64,000 bases of DNA from Mucilaginibacter sp. SG564 (GCF_013149275.1 NZ_JABGNA010000016.1:16582-80581); one strand, 5' to 3'. Shown: positions 42,413-51,355, counted from the stretch's first letter. The notes: generated from the sequence alone by a model not told the origin. Translations and numbers: made by a program.

Positions 42413-42994
42413 ATGAATCCGAGAGTTGATTTTTATTTTAATAAGGCCCAAAAGTGGCAGGAAGAGCTGGAACAATTAAGAATGATAGTTCTGGACTGCG
42501 GGCTTACAGAAGAATTGAAATGGGGTTGCCCCTGTTATACTTTTCAGCAAGGCAACGTCCTATTAATACATGAATTTAAAGAGTATTGCGCACTGTTGTT
42601 TTTTAAAGGTGCCTTATTAAATAATGCCCATGGCATCCTGATTCAGCAAACGGAAAATGTGCAGGCGGCCCGCCAGATCCGGTTTACCAATGTGTTGGAA
42701 ATAGTAGAGCAAAAATCTATCCTGAAAGCCTGTATTTATGAAGCCATAGAGGTGGAAAAAGCCGGTTTAAAGGTGGAATTGAAGCAGACTGATGAATTTC
42801 CTATGCCGGATGAATTTCAAAGTAAGTTAGATAGTATTCCGGCCCTGAAAACGGCCTTTGAGGCGCTAACACCTGGACGGCAAAGGGCGTATATCCTCCA
42901 TTTTGCTAAACCCAAGCAATCCAAAACCCGGGAGGCCCGGGTCGAAAAATATATGCTGCAAATTCTTAGTGGCAAAGGATTGAATGATGAGTAA
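42413..42994 (+). CDS. YdeI/OmdA-family protein (DUF1801 type)
   Basis: A 193-residue protein of two parts. Residues about 15-110 are a DUF1801 fold (LRMIVLDCGLTEELKWGCPCYTFQQGNVLLIHEFKEYCALLFFKGALL). The C-terminal ~70 residues (PDEFQSKLDSIPALKTAFEALTPGRQRAYILHFAKPKQSKTREARVEKY) are the bacteriocin-protection / OmdA-like tail. Members affect antibiotic and lysozyme resistance in some bacteria, with no defined mechanism. Single gene, 26 bases after the DUF4256 gene. Confidence 0.88.
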   Translation: MNPRVDFYFNKAQKWQEELEQLRMIVLDCGLTEELKWGCPCYTFQQGNVLLIHEFKEYCALLFFKGALLNNAHGILIQQTENVQAARQIRFTNVLEIVEQKSILKACIYEAIEVEKAGLKVELKQTDEFPMPDEFQSKLDSIPALKTAFEALTPGRQRAYILHFAKPKQSKTREARVEKYMLQILSGKGLNDE

Positions 42995-43072
42995 TAATTT
43001 TACTATCCCTATTGCAGCGTGAAGTAAACCCCGCTGTTTCTTATATTTGGGCTATTGTTTTCATAAAAACAA

Positions 43073-43660
43073 ATGCATCCGCTTATACAACACATTCAAA
43101 AAGTTACTTCAACTCCCGGGATAGAAGGTGATATGATATTATCTTTTTTTGAAACAAAAGTATTTAAGAAAAAGGATATTTTACTGGAAGAAAATAAGCG
43201 TTGTTTGTTGTATTTTTTTGTGGTAAAAGGATGCCTGCGTTTGTATTTTACAGATTATAATGGAGTGGAGCAAACACTGCAATTCGCATTAGAAAATTGG
43301 TGGATGACGGATATTAATGCTTTTCGAGCGGGCCAGAAATCAGGATACACCATTCAGGCGCTGGAAGCGACGGAGGTTCTGACCATTACTGCACCCAATT
43401 ATGAATTGATGCTCGCGAAATTCCCGATCATCGAAAACTATTTCCGCTTAGTATATGAGCGGGCATACGCAGCATCATTGCTTCGTGTCCGGATGATCTC
43501 CAGGATGCCCAAGGATGAGTTTTATGACCTCTTTCAATCCAAATACCCGGAATTTATTCAGCGCATCCCGCAAAAAGTACTAGCATCTTTTTTAGGCTTT
43601 ACACCGGAGTACCTGAGCGAATTAAGAAAAAAGAAAGTAAAGAAGAAAACCAATTCATGA
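43073..43660 (+). CDS. Crp/Fnr-family regulator, tandem copy 1
   Basis: A 195-residue Crp/Fnr-type protein: LLEENKRCLLYFFVVKGCLRLYFTDYNGVEQTLQFALENWWMTD is the sensor barrel and PQKVLASFLGFTPEYLSELRKKK the recognition helix. No haem or cluster cysteines are conserved. Its last four bases (ATGA) overlap the start of a paralogue, so the two are co-translated. Tandem, coupled Crp-type genes suggest a heteromeric or feed-forward pair. Confidence 0.9.
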   Translation: MHPLIQHIQKVTSTPGIEGDMILSFFETKVFKKKDILLEENKRCLLYFFVVKGCLRLYFTDYNGVEQTLQFALENWWMTDINAFRAGQKSGYTIQALEATEVLTITAPNYELMLAKFPIIENYFRLVYERAYAASLLRVRMISRMPKDEFYDLFQSKYPEFIQRIPQKVLASFLGFTPEYLSELRKKKVKKKTNS

Positions 43661-44229
43661 CCGAACAATTATATCATCATATTCAAAAGCTCGTTCCCAA
43701 TTTTAGGATACAGCAGCAAGATATAGCTCCATTTTTCCAAACCAAATCGGTGAAAAAGGAAGAACTGCTTTTGACAGAAAATGAGATTTGCGATACTATT
43801 TACTTTGTTAATAAAGGCTGCCTGTACTTGTTTTATGAAAATAACAATGAAAAACAGGTAATACATTTTGCCTTAGAAAACTGGTGGATAACAGATTATA
43901 AAACCTTTTCCGATACTAAACCTGCTGTTTATGCAATTGCTGCAATGGAAGATTCGGAGATTACCTGTATAAGCAGGCAAAATTATGAGGCATTGTTGTT
44001 ACAATATCCTTTACTGGCTTTGTACTTCAATAAAATTCATGAGCGGGCTTACGGGGCGGCTTTATACAAGCAAAAAACATTTGCTACCGTATCTAAAGAA
44101 GACTTCTACCGCTACTTCAGAACTACTTATCCGGAACTGATCCGAAGAATTCCCGATGCTATTTTTGCCAGTTACATGGGTGTTTCCCCGGAAACTTTAA
44201 AGACCTACCAGGACCTATACCTTTCTTAA
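43657..44229 (+). CDS. Crp/Fnr-family regulator, tandem copy 2
   Basis: A 190-residue paralogue of the preceding gene with the same layout: LLTENEICDTIYFVNKGCLYLFYENNNEKQVIHFALENWWITD and PDAIFASYMGVSPETLKTYQ. The ATGA overlap couples its translation. The recognition helix ends differently (T-L-K-T-Y against L-S-E-L-R), so DNA specificity may be lost or changed. It is upstream of an NmrA-like SDR gene by 72 bases, a possible target. Confidence 0.88.
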   Translation: MTEQLYHHIQKLVPNFRIQQQDIAPFFQTKSVKKEELLLTENEICDTIYFVNKGCLYLFYENNNEKQVIHFALENWWITDYKTFSDTKPAVYAIAAMEDSEITCISRQNYEALLLQYPLLALYFNKIHERAYGAALYKQKTFATVSKEDFYRYFRTTYPELIRRIPDAIFASYMGVSPETLKTYQDLYLS

Positions 44230-44301
44230 ACCAGCTTAAGTTTTCCCGGCAAGGCTATCTCCATCTTTGTACTATATAATTAACCTTAAATAGTACAGAT
44301 C

Positions 44302-45057
44302 ATGAAAATAGTAGTTATCGGCGGTACCGGCCTTATTGGTAGTCAAACAGTAAATCAGTTAAAGCTTAGCGGGCACGAAGTAGTTGCCGCCTCGCCCAAC
44401 AATGGTGTAAACACACTCACCGGTGAAGGCTTAAAAGAAGTATTGCAAGGCGCGCAGGTAGTGGTGGATGTATCCAACTCACCCTCGTTTGCGGATGATG
44501 ATGTGATGCACTTTTTTAAAACCGCCAACGAAAACCTGTTACCTGCAGAAAAAGCAGCGGGCGTACAGCATCACATTGCCTTATCGGTAGTGGGTACTCA
44601 AAAACTACAGGCCAGCGGTTATTTCCGTGCTAAGCAGGTGCAGGAAGATATGATCAAAGCATCGGGCATTCCATATACTATAGTTCATGCTACGCAGTTT
44701 TTTGAATTTGCCGGTGGTATTGTTCAAATGAGTACGGTTGATGGCAAGGTGATACTACCGGCAGCCAACATTCAGCCCATAGCGAGTAAAGATGTGGCGG
44801 CTTTTATGGCCCAAACAGCATTACAACAGCCTGTTAACAAAACCCTGGAAATAGGAGGCCCCGAAAAATTCGACATGGCTGTATGGGTAAAGCAATATCT
44901 GCAGGCAACCCATAAAAGTTACAATGTGGCATCCGATGCAAATGCCCTGTATTCAGGAGCACCGATAGAAGCCGATACTATAGTGCCGGAAGCTGCTGTT
45001 TTTCTGGGAAAAACAAAATATGCCGATTGGATCGTGATACCTGAAAATCAGCGGTAA
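44302..45057 (+). CDS. NAD(P)H-binding SDR-like protein (NmrA/quinone-reductase type)
   Basis: A 251-residue atypical SDR: VIGGTGLIGSQTVNQLKLSGHEV is the cofactor loop, VVDVSNSPSFADDDVMHFF follows, and YFRAKQVQEDMIKASGIPYTIVHATQFFEF carries the conserved Lys-containing segment. Similar proteins are annotated as NmrA-like or NAD(P)H quinone reductases; several lack catalysis and sense redox state. It probably belongs to the Crp-pair transcript. Substrate unknown. Confidence 0.87.
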   Translation: MKIVVIGGTGLIGSQTVNQLKLSGHEVVAASPNNGVNTLTGEGLKEVLQGAQVVVDVSNSPSFADDDVMHFFKTANENLLPAEKAAGVQHHIALSVVGTQKLQASGYFRAKQVQEDMIKASGIPYTIVHATQFFEFAGGIVQMSTVDGKVILPAANIQPIASKDVAAFMAQTALQQPVNKTLEIGGPEKFDMAVWVKQYLQATHKSYNVASDANALYSGAPIEADTIVPEAAVFLGKTKYADWIVIPENQR

Positions 45058-45140
45058 GAATAACAATCAAAGGCTTGGTACAGCTATATATCGGGCCTTT
45101 GTATTCACACTATTTGTATCAATTGCTAAAAAGTAAAAGA

Positions 45141-45515
45141 ATGAACAGCGAACAATTAATTGAACTAACCCAAGAGCTCATTTATGAGGCCACGCATTTT
45201 AATGTGCCATACGTAAAGCAAATTTATGCAGATAATTTGCTCATAGTTAAAGTTGATAAAAATGGGGTTGTAGATACCATGAACAAAGAGCAGCTTGTTG
45301 GCTTTGTTCAGGGGAATAGCGATGTAAACGCAGCACCCTTCTATACCAAAGCCGAGTTTCATTACGCTGTTTGTGATGATAACATGGGCATGGTGGTGAT
45401 GACCCGCGATTTGGAACTGAATGGAAAACCAGATCCGAAATTCTTTACCTTGATCTGGGGACACTCATCCGGAAAATGGCAGGTTGTCAAAGAATCATCC
45501 GTAGCGCGCAGCTAA
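45141..45515 (+). CDS. Small NTF2-like protein
   Basis: About 124 residues from ATG 45141; a TTG at 45075 adds a non-conserved stretch. Helical start IELTQELIYEATHFNVPYVKQIYADNLLIVKVDKNGVVDTMNKEQLVGFVQG, then strands (FHYAVCDDNMGMVVMTRDLELNGKPDPKFFTLIWGHSSGKWQVVKESSV). The alpha+beta order and W-Q-V-V-K ending resemble NTF2/SnoaL-type folds. No catalytic residues can be named. A terminator follows three bases after the stop. Confidence 0.72.
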   Translation: MNSEQLIELTQELIYEATHFNVPYVKQIYADNLLIVKVDKNGVVDTMNKEQLVGFVQGNSDVNAAPFYTKAEFHYAVCDDNMGMVVMTRDLELNGKPDPKFFTLIWGHSSGKWQVVKESSVARS

Positions 45516-45517
45516 TG

Positions 45518-45551
45518 CAAGAGCCCGATACAGCGATGCATCGGGCTCTTG
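45518..45551. terminator. Bidirectional terminator
   Basis: 12-bp stem caagagcccgat / atcgggctcttg with a ten-base loop between convergent genes. Confidence 0.88.
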
Positions 45552-45580
45552 TTATATCCCCAAAATAGGTGAAGTTCTTA

Positions 45581-46117
45581 TTATCTCCGTTTACTTAAAT
45601 TTATAGCCCTTTCTATTCGTGGGCGATTATATCGCTGAAGAAAAATTGGATAAAGGTTTAGTATAACATTTAGTACAAGCAGCCATAAGGATCTGGAAAA
45701 ACCAAATTTGAATGCCACGAAAACATTAAATCCCAGTACGATAAACAAGATAATCAGGTGATCCAATTCGGATTTTTTTGTTTGATAGTGTAAATCCATC
45801 AAAGCCTGGGTGTTTTTTTCTATAGGATTTGATTTTCTAACCAACTTTTCCCACCCAATCCAAACCAGTAATTTTCTGAAAAAATTTGTTCCAAAACGTT
45901 CGTATATTTTTCCTCCCCGTTCCCAGGCCTTAGTGTTAAAGTACGAAGAAGTGAGTGGGCTTTTTAGTGTTTGGGTAAAAGCAAGTACACATAGCATCAA
46001 TAAAAAATTTAGAGCCCAGGCGAATGAAAAACTATCCGCCCTGATATAGCAAACTATAGCGCAAACTGAGCCAGTGGTAAGTGTGGCAATTAAAGTTAGA
46101 ATTAATGTCTTCCTCAT
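45581..46117 (-). CDS. Hypothetical membrane protein (about four TM segments)
   Basis: A 178-residue protein with hydrophobic segments near residues 4-24, 32-50, 118-140 and 146-164, and a basic, Trp-rich cytosolic loop (AWERGGKIYERFGTNFFRKLLVWIGWEKL). No family is recognised with confidence; similar small membrane proteins occur in Bacteroidota. It lies 118 bases downstream of a tiny one-TM gene on the same strand, which may be in one transcript. Confidence 0.7.
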   Translation of the reverse strand: MRKTLILTLIATLTTGSVCAIVCYIRADSFSFAWALNFLLMLCVLAFTQTLKSPLTSSYFNTKAWERGGKIYERFGTNFFRKLLVWIGWEKLVRKSNPIEKNTQALMDLHYQTKKSELDHLIILFIVLGFNVFVAFKFGFSRSLWLLVLNVILNLYPIFLQRYNRPRIERAINLSKRR

Positions 46118-46235
46118 TGATTTTGTACGCTTTTATTTAGAAGTTCGATTTTTAATCTCGATATTGATTTTGCTCAAACTAATTATAGCCGGTAAAAAGG
46201 CTAAAGCACAGGATATGGGAATTGCAGCCAGAATC

Positions 46236-46388
46236 TTAGGCGTTTTTAGCTGTAAATGTGAGATAAAGCAAAATTATAAAGGCGGCAAGCATCACCAGCC
46301 CCAAACCTAACAATGTACCTTGTATAATCTGCTTTTTTTTATCTAGTTCTTCAATTGATAATTCGGTAAGTGGAATTACTTTTTTCAT
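46236..46388 (-). CDS. Small single-TM membrane protein (50 aa)
   Basis: About 50 residues from ATG 46388: a charged start (MKKVIPLTELSIEELDKKKQ) and one hydrophobic helix (GTLLGLGLVMLAAFIILLYL). The frame continues upstream to 46442 but that part looks non-coding. The layout (cytosolic helix plus one TM) is seen in many short Bacteroidota proteins annotated as hypothetical. It may be a subunit for the four-TM protein downstream. Confidence 0.6.
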   Translation of the reverse strand: MKKVIPLTELSIEELDKKKQIIQGTLLGLGLVMLAAFIILLYLTFTAKNA

Positions 46389-46515
46389 GATTTTAGTTTG
46401 GTTAATGTGGTGTATTATATCTTCGGCAGCGCAAATATACAATATGTCACCAAATGGTGATATATTATTTAAAAATTGATTGCGTAATTTTCAGCGACAG
46501 TCGTTAGCTTACCAT

Positions 46516-47139
46516 ATGGAACAGAAAAAAGAACCTCAGTTAACCAGAAATAAAGAAAAGAGCAAGCAGAAATTTTTGGATGCAGTACAAAAAATTCTCC
46601 ATACCAAAGGTTTTTCCGGATTGAAGGTAAACGATATTGCACATGAAGCGGGGCTCGACAAAAAACTGATGTACAATTACTTCGGGGGGCGCGATCAATT
46701 GATAGATGAATACATCCGTTCGCAGGATTTCTGGAGCAATGTAAAAGAAGAATCAGTAGGGCCGACTATATCTGATGGAGGAAAAGCACTCTCTAAAACG
46801 ATGCTCATATCCCAGTTTGATTATGTTTTCAAGAATAAACAATTTCAGAAAATTCTGCTCTGGGGGTTGATAGAGAACAGGAAATCGTTAAAAAAACTGG
46901 CTGATAGCCGCGAAGAAAATGGCGCCATACTATTTGAAAATATTACCGATCCTCATTTCAAAGGAAATGCAAAACGGTATCGGGCTATCATGGCTTTGCT
47001 GATATCTGGAATTTATTATCTGGATATTTATGCAAGCACCAACGATTGTACGTTTTGTGGCCTGGACCTTAAAAGCCAGGATGGGAGAACCGAAATTGAA
47101 GAAGCCATATCCTTTTTAATTGATAAAACCTATGAGTAA
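46516..47139 (+). CDS. TetR/AcrR-family regulator
   Basis: About 207 residues from ATG 46516. The N-terminal helix-turn-helix is typical: FLDAVQKILHTKGFSGLKVNDIAHEAGLDKKLMYNYFGGRDQLIDEYI. The C-terminal ligand domain is all-helical and unassigned, with a Cys pair TNDCTFCGLD near the end that could bind a metal or be redox-active. It is divergent from the small membrane genes, which may be its target. A 36-base in-frame extension upstream is unlikely. Confidence 0.88.
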   Translation: MEQKKEPQLTRNKEKSKQKFLDAVQKILHTKGFSGLKVNDIAHEAGLDKKLMYNYFGGRDQLIDEYIRSQDFWSNVKEESVGPTISDGGKALSKTMLISQFDYVFKNKQFQKILLWGLIENRKSLKKLADSREENGAILFENITDPHFKGNAKRYRAIMALLISGIYYLDIYASTNDCTFCGLDLKSQDGRTEIEEAISFLIDKTYE

Positions 47140-47247
47140 TGTTGTAGATAAATAAGGCCTAAAGTAAATGTACCCAATCTCTTATTAAACTAATACAAGG
47201 AAATAATTAAATAAAAATGCAAACTTTGTAAATAAAAACTTGACACT

Positions 47248-48138
47248 ATGCATCTTATCCGAAATCTCCTCCCGGGAAAACGCAAGTACATGTTCGGATT
47301 GATATTGCTCTCGTTTATCCCAATAATTTGCGTGGCTTTCAGTATGACCGGCAATGACGATTTTGATATCGCCAGGAGGGAGATTTTGCTCCGCAGGATC
47401 GGACATGAATTACTCTTACAGTCGGGCGACAGTACGTCAAGAGTGCTTCCGGTAAAAAAGATCGCCGAAAATGAGTATCAGATCAGGTTTGAGCGTGAGC
47501 TTACTTTTCAACCAGGCTCCCTGGTGAATACTACCCGGCGTTTGTTAGCCAAAGACCCCCTTGCAGGTGATTATGTTGTCAACGTTTTGAACAGTGACAA
47601 CGCCAGTGTGGCTTATGGATACGCTATATCAAAAAATAAAAAAGATGATATCGTGGCATGTATAGGAAGAGAGCAGCCCAAAGCACGTTATATGATCAAC
47701 ATCAAATTCAAACCGAAGGGCATAAGTATAGTAAAGAATGAATTTTTGCTGGGCAGTTTGCCATTTTTAGCATTTGTTGGTTTCATTTTTTTGAGATCTG
47801 CTAAGCCCCGGAGAGCTCTGGCTGACGATCAGCGTACTAATATATTCACTTTGGGCTCGGTGTTATTCGATGAAAAGAACCGGAAGCTCATCATAAACGG
47901 ACAAACAATTGACTTGACCGGAACAGAAACACGTTTGCTGTTCATTTTCGCGTTATCTCCTAACGAGACTATAGAGAGAGCCCGGCTGCAAAAAGAGATA
48001 TGGGAAGACGAAGGTGTTATTGTGGGGCGCAGTTTAGATATGTTCATATCAAAACTTAGAAAAAAACTGGAGCCAGATCCTGATATAAATATTGTTGTTA
48101 TACGCGGTAAAGGATATAAGCTGGAAATTAGCTCTTAA
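47248..48138 (+). CDS. Membrane-anchored winged-helix regulator (OmpR/ToxR-type)
   Basis: A 296-residue protein. Residues about 13-32 (YMFGLILLSFIPIICVAFSM) are a first TM segment, 33-165 a soluble, probably extracytoplasmic domain, 168-186 a second TM segment, and 200-296 an OmpR/PhoB-type DNA-binding domain (NRKLIINGQTIDLTGTETRLLFIFALSPNETIERARLQKEIWEDEG then VVIRGKGYKLEI). There is no receiver domain. The order, sensor between TM segments and DNA-binding tail in the cytosol, resembles ToxR/CadC one-component signalling with reversed ends. Targets are unknown. Confidence 0.8.
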   Translation: MHLIRNLLPGKRKYMFGLILLSFIPIICVAFSMTGNDDFDIARREILLRRIGHELLLQSGDSTSRVLPVKKIAENEYQIRFERELTFQPGSLVNTTRRLLAKDPLAGDYVVNVLNSDNASVAYGYAISKNKKDDIVACIGREQPKARYMINIKFKPKGISIVKNEFLLGSLPFLAFVGFIFLRSAKPRRALADDQRTNIFTLGSVLFDEKNRKLIINGQTIDLTGTETRLLFIFALSPNETIERARLQKEIWEDEGVIVGRSLDMFISKLRKKLEPDPDINIVVIRGKGYKLEISS

Positions 48139-48230
48139 CAACAGCCTCACCCAAGCCTTGTGCTGGCACACGAGCACGCGACATGCGTGCGCCAGCAAAG
48201 AGCAAACTTGCATGCCATATTTTGAATATA

Positions 48231-48962
48231 ATGAAAGGATTAAAGAAACTAATAGGACAAATATTTCCACCCTATAAATTTAAGATTCAGCGGCAGGAGT
48301 GGACACTTTTAGTAGATACTTTGATTACCAATTTACCGGATGACTATCAAGAATTAAAAGAGCAACGCCAAAGAACCCGGCTCTACGGCTTAAGCGACTG
48401 GATTTTATTTCCGGGGTTTATGTTTATAACCATTGGTTATGATGAAAATGGGCATAGAGAATTCAAGAAGCGTAGAACGAGTTATCAACTTTCCGGTCAG
48501 CGAATTTTTTCAAAAAAATTGAATGATTACACAAGTGTTGATTTCCTGATTAAAGAAAATCTATTAGCTGGAATAAGGATAGAGAATTCAAATTATGAGA
48601 TCGAAGAGTTTGATTTAAAAAGAGTTCAGAGTCAACATCTCGAACGTACCCGGATCGAGTTTCCGCCTTCCGATTTGGATCTATTTTATGATGGGCTTGA
48701 TGATCAAATAAAAAGTAAACTGAACCCTGAAGATATATTTGATATCGATTTTAATAACCGAAAATTTTACGCTTTCTATGACCTGAAAGATGGGAACTAT
48801 CTTGCCACTGATAAAAAGCTAAATGTGTACTCTCTTGTTCATGATGCGAAACCTATGGCTAAGAAATTGAAGTATTCCCTTTCCGAAATTCTTGATGACA
48901 TAATAGCAGAAAATTTTGATAAGGGAAAGCACTTAGAAGAAAGATATAGAACGATGGCATAA
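48231..48962 (+). CDS. Hypothetical protein, 243 aa
   Basis: ATG 48231 is chosen; the frame extends 48 bases upstream through an imperfect inverted repeat (gctggcacacg ... gcgtgcgccagc, 48159-48196), which looks intergenic. The protein is soluble and charged, with no signal peptide, repeats or known motif. SDWILFPGFMFITIGYDENGHREFKKRR and DFNNRKFYAFYDLKDGNYLATDKKLNVYSLVHDA suggest an alpha+beta fold. Not recognised. It could be an immunity-type or phage-derived protein, which is speculation. Confidence 0.6.
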   Translation: MKGLKKLIGQIFPPYKFKIQRQEWTLLVDTLITNLPDDYQELKEQRQRTRLYGLSDWILFPGFMFITIGYDENGHREFKKRRTSYQLSGQRIFSKKLNDYTSVDFLIKENLLAGIRIENSNYEIEEFDLKRVQSQHLERTRIEFPPSDLDLFYDGLDDQIKSKLNPEDIFDIDFNNRKFYAFYDLKDGNYLATDKKLNVYSLVHDAKPMAKKLKYSLSEILDDIIAENFDKGKHLEERYRTMA

Positions 48963-49119
48963 AGCCCTCGCTTCTCTCTGTTGGCGCACGCGTATGTTGA
49001 ATGGTTTTACGCTCAAACATCCTTTATGCTTTAATCTTATATTTAAATTATGCTTTACTATTTTTTACCATCATTATCTTATATTTAGATTCTAAACTTT
49101 AATATTCAATAATCAATTA

Positions 49120-49623
49120 GTGGCAACATCTACGCTTATCACAGGCATTTTAATATCAGCAATTGTTTCAGCTCTTTTTAGTGAGTCAATAGTTCAAGGT
49201 TTAGGCAAACTTTTATCAAAAATTGATTTGCCACAAAGAGCAGATATAGAAGGATTATGGCATGTGGAATTTACCATGAGCCATAATGGTGAGTTAGTTA
49301 CATATAGAGAGGCCATAAATGTTGTAAAAAGACTCGGTACAATTTACGGATATAACGTACCTGACGCAGAAAATCATGAGTTACTAAAGCTGGTTGAATT
49401 AAACGAACCATTAAGAATAAAAGCTATTATAATAGATAATAGATTTATTACGGGTACATGGTATCATCCGGATAGGAAATCCCGGTTTCACGGCTCATTC
49501 CAACTAAAGCTGGGATTGTCTGGTAAAAGTATGAAAGGTGTTTGGACCGGTTACCGGGAATCTACAAATTTAATAGAATCAGGTGATTGGCTTTGGACGC
49601 AACGGAATACTAATATATCTTAA
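49120..49623 (+). CDS. Hypothetical single-TM protein with beta-rich domain
   Basis: A 167-residue protein starting at GTG 49120; no in-frame ATG precedes the hydrophobic helix (LITGILISAIVSALFSESIV). Residues 40-165 are predicted beta-rich with short charged loops: IEGLWHVEFTMSHNGELVTYREAINVVKRLG, KAIIIDNRFITGTWYHPDRKSRFHGSFQLKLG and SMKGVWTGYRESTN. The G-x-W spacing recalls calycin-like barrels. One-TM-plus-barrel proteins occur among antiphage effectors such as Cap15, but no cyclase gene is near. Unassigned. Confidence 0.55.
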   Translation: MATSTLITGILISAIVSALFSESIVQGLGKLLSKIDLPQRADIEGLWHVEFTMSHNGELVTYREAINVVKRLGTIYGYNVPDAENHELLKLVELNEPLRIKAIIIDNRFITGTWYHPDRKSRFHGSFQLKLGLSGKSMKGVWTGYRESTNLIESGDWLWTQRNTNIS

Positions 49624-49624
49624 T

Positions 49625-49750
49625 CCATAGCCAGTGTTATCATCGAACCATAAAAACAAACCCCGATACGCCAGTATCGGTGGTTTGTACTCGGGACGAT
49701 ACAGATTTCCAAACACTTTATTGAGGATTTAGAAGTCTTAATGCGTTTAA
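49625..49750. repeat. ~125-bp direct repeat, copy A (tRNA-3'-end-like)
   Basis: Shares ccataaaaacaaa, ccccgatacgccagtatcg, tttgtactc and gacgatacagattt with 51228-51355. On the minus strand it reads like a decayed tRNA T-arm and 3' end followed by a hairpin terminator, the same arrangement as at the real tRNA-Leu (31350-31463). It may mark an old integration site. Confidence 0.55.
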
Positions 49751-49835
49751 CTGTTTATCCAAACGTTTATTGAATATAAAACTGATACCACTAACAGCCC
49801 TTTTTATGAGTAGGTATTATAGGACTTGGAATTTT

Positions 49836-50948
49836 TCAACATCCTTTATTTGGTATGGCATAAATCACGTTGCCTGAAACAGATAAATTGAAGCCTCTAT
49901 TTTCTACAGATGGAAGTAGCAGTTTCCATGTTTTGCCCATATCTGATGATCGGAATATACCATCTGAGCGACCACATATTAAATAGTTACCCACTTGTTT
50001 GATTGATGAAATATTCAATGAATATTGAGGCCCTCCTATTTTTTTCATTAATAAACTACTCCAAGAAGGCTGAAGTTCTTCACCTATGTCATTCCAGGTT
50101 TTTCCACTATCCAGTGAAATGTGTATGGTGTTGGTTTGGGTTATCATGTTGTAGGCTATAGCAGCAAATCCTCCATCAATACGTTCCACGGCGACACCAG
50201 TACCCCCTTCACTAATCACACGATCCCAGTTTTCACCATCATCGGTCGATCTTAATATTCCCTGTGTGCTGGCAGCCAGGAGTACACCGTTTGACTCTAC
50301 CATTTTCATTACCCAGCCTACAACATGCACATATTTCCAGGTTTTTCCACTATTGGTGGATTTAAAAAGGGCGTTGTTGGAGCCGATGAAAACTGTGCCT
50401 CCCGTAGTTTCAAAAACGCTGGATACTTGTTTCTCTTTATAATTCGTGTACATCCAATCTATCGTTCTGTTAAGACGTACGGCCTGCTCTTGAAAATTTG
50501 TGTACATGGGCGACCAATCACTCTTTCCGTTTATCTTTTGTAAAAACTGTCCCCTGAAACTATATACAAATATCCCATTCTTGCCAGGGGCAATCTCACG
50601 CTGTTCACCAGGGAAGATCTCTTTTGTCCAAAAAGTAGTTGTGGCATTTGGTTCACTGTGATAAACCCCATTACCGGTACGCAAATAGAGCCCACGGTCA
50701 TTTGCAAATAAACCATGACTCCACACACCTTCTTTCTGCAATTTTTCAGGCAGCCCTTTGCTAATGTCCTGCCATGTTTGTCCGCCATCAGTAGATCTGA
50801 AAACGATGTTTGCAAGCCCTGATTTAGTCCCTGCTGTTGTTTTCTTCCCCGCTTCCTTTTCTTTTAGTACAAAAGAGTTTAGGAGAAATAATACCAGGAG
50901 GGTGGCCGGAACAAACACAAATAATTTTTTCAATTTTTTATTTTTCAT
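49836..50948 (-). CDS. BNR/Asp-box repeat protein (sialidase/VPS10-like propeller)
   Basis: A 370-residue exported or membrane-anchored protein: an N-terminal hydrophobic helix (KLFVFVPATLLVLFLLNSFVL) and then a beta-propeller with five Asp-box motifs: STDGGQTW, STNSGKTW, STDDGENW, SLDSGKTW and SSDMGKTW. The fold is shared by sialidases, sortilins and photosystem II assembly factors; no sialidase catalytic residues (FRIP Arg, Asp, Glu pattern) are visible, so a binding role is more likely. It sits alone between two direct repeats. Confidence 0.82.
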   Translation of the reverse strand: MKNKKLKKLFVFVPATLLVLFLLNSFVLKEKEAGKKTTAGTKSGLANIVFRSTDGGQTWQDISKGLPEKLQKEGVWSHGLFANDRGLYLRTGNGVYHSEPNATTTFWTKEIFPGEQREIAPGKNGIFVYSFRGQFLQKINGKSDWSPMYTNFQEQAVRLNRTIDWMYTNYKEKQVSSVFETTGGTVFIGSNNALFKSTNSGKTWKYVHVVGWVMKMVESNGVLLAASTQGILRSTDDGENWDRVISEGGTGVAVERIDGGFAAIAYNMITQTNTIHISLDSGKTWNDIGEELQPSWSSLLMKKIGGPQYSLNISSIKQVGNYLICGRSDGIFRSSDMGKTWKLLLPSVENRGFNLSVSGNVIYAIPNKGC

Positions 50949-51227
50949 GTCCTATAAATTTGATGCAACAAATCTACTTTGATGTTTTTCGGCTTAAGTA
51001 ATCAGGATTGTAAATTAAAATGTAAACTTTGTAAATAAATAGTAAATGGAATGTATTATGGTCGAAAAATGCTCTGTTGTAAAGGCGCTTTCGATGTTAG
51101 AGAGCCTATATGAAGATGGAGACATCATATGGCAAAAACCTACAATTTTACTAATGTAAAAAATAACGATATTCAGAAGTGGGTATCGAACCGGTAGAAA
51201 ACACCCAAGAAGATATCAGAAATTTAG

Positions 51228-51355
51228 CCCATGGTCAGTCTTATCACCGCACCATAAAAACAAAATCCCCGATACGCCAGTATCGAGGATTTGTACTCCC
51301 GACGATACAGATTTCGAACCGTTTTTTGGAAGATTTGCAAGTTTTATTGCGCTTA
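51228..51355. repeat. ~125-bp direct repeat, copy B (tRNA-3'-end-like)
   Basis: Second copy of the repeat at 49625. On the minus strand ggttcgaaatctgt and gggagtacaaa resemble a T-arm and 3' end, followed by the stem cgatac / gtatcg. The copies are in the same orientation 1.6 kb apart around the BNR gene. A short open frame covering it (51179-51364) looks non-coding. Confidence 0.55.
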
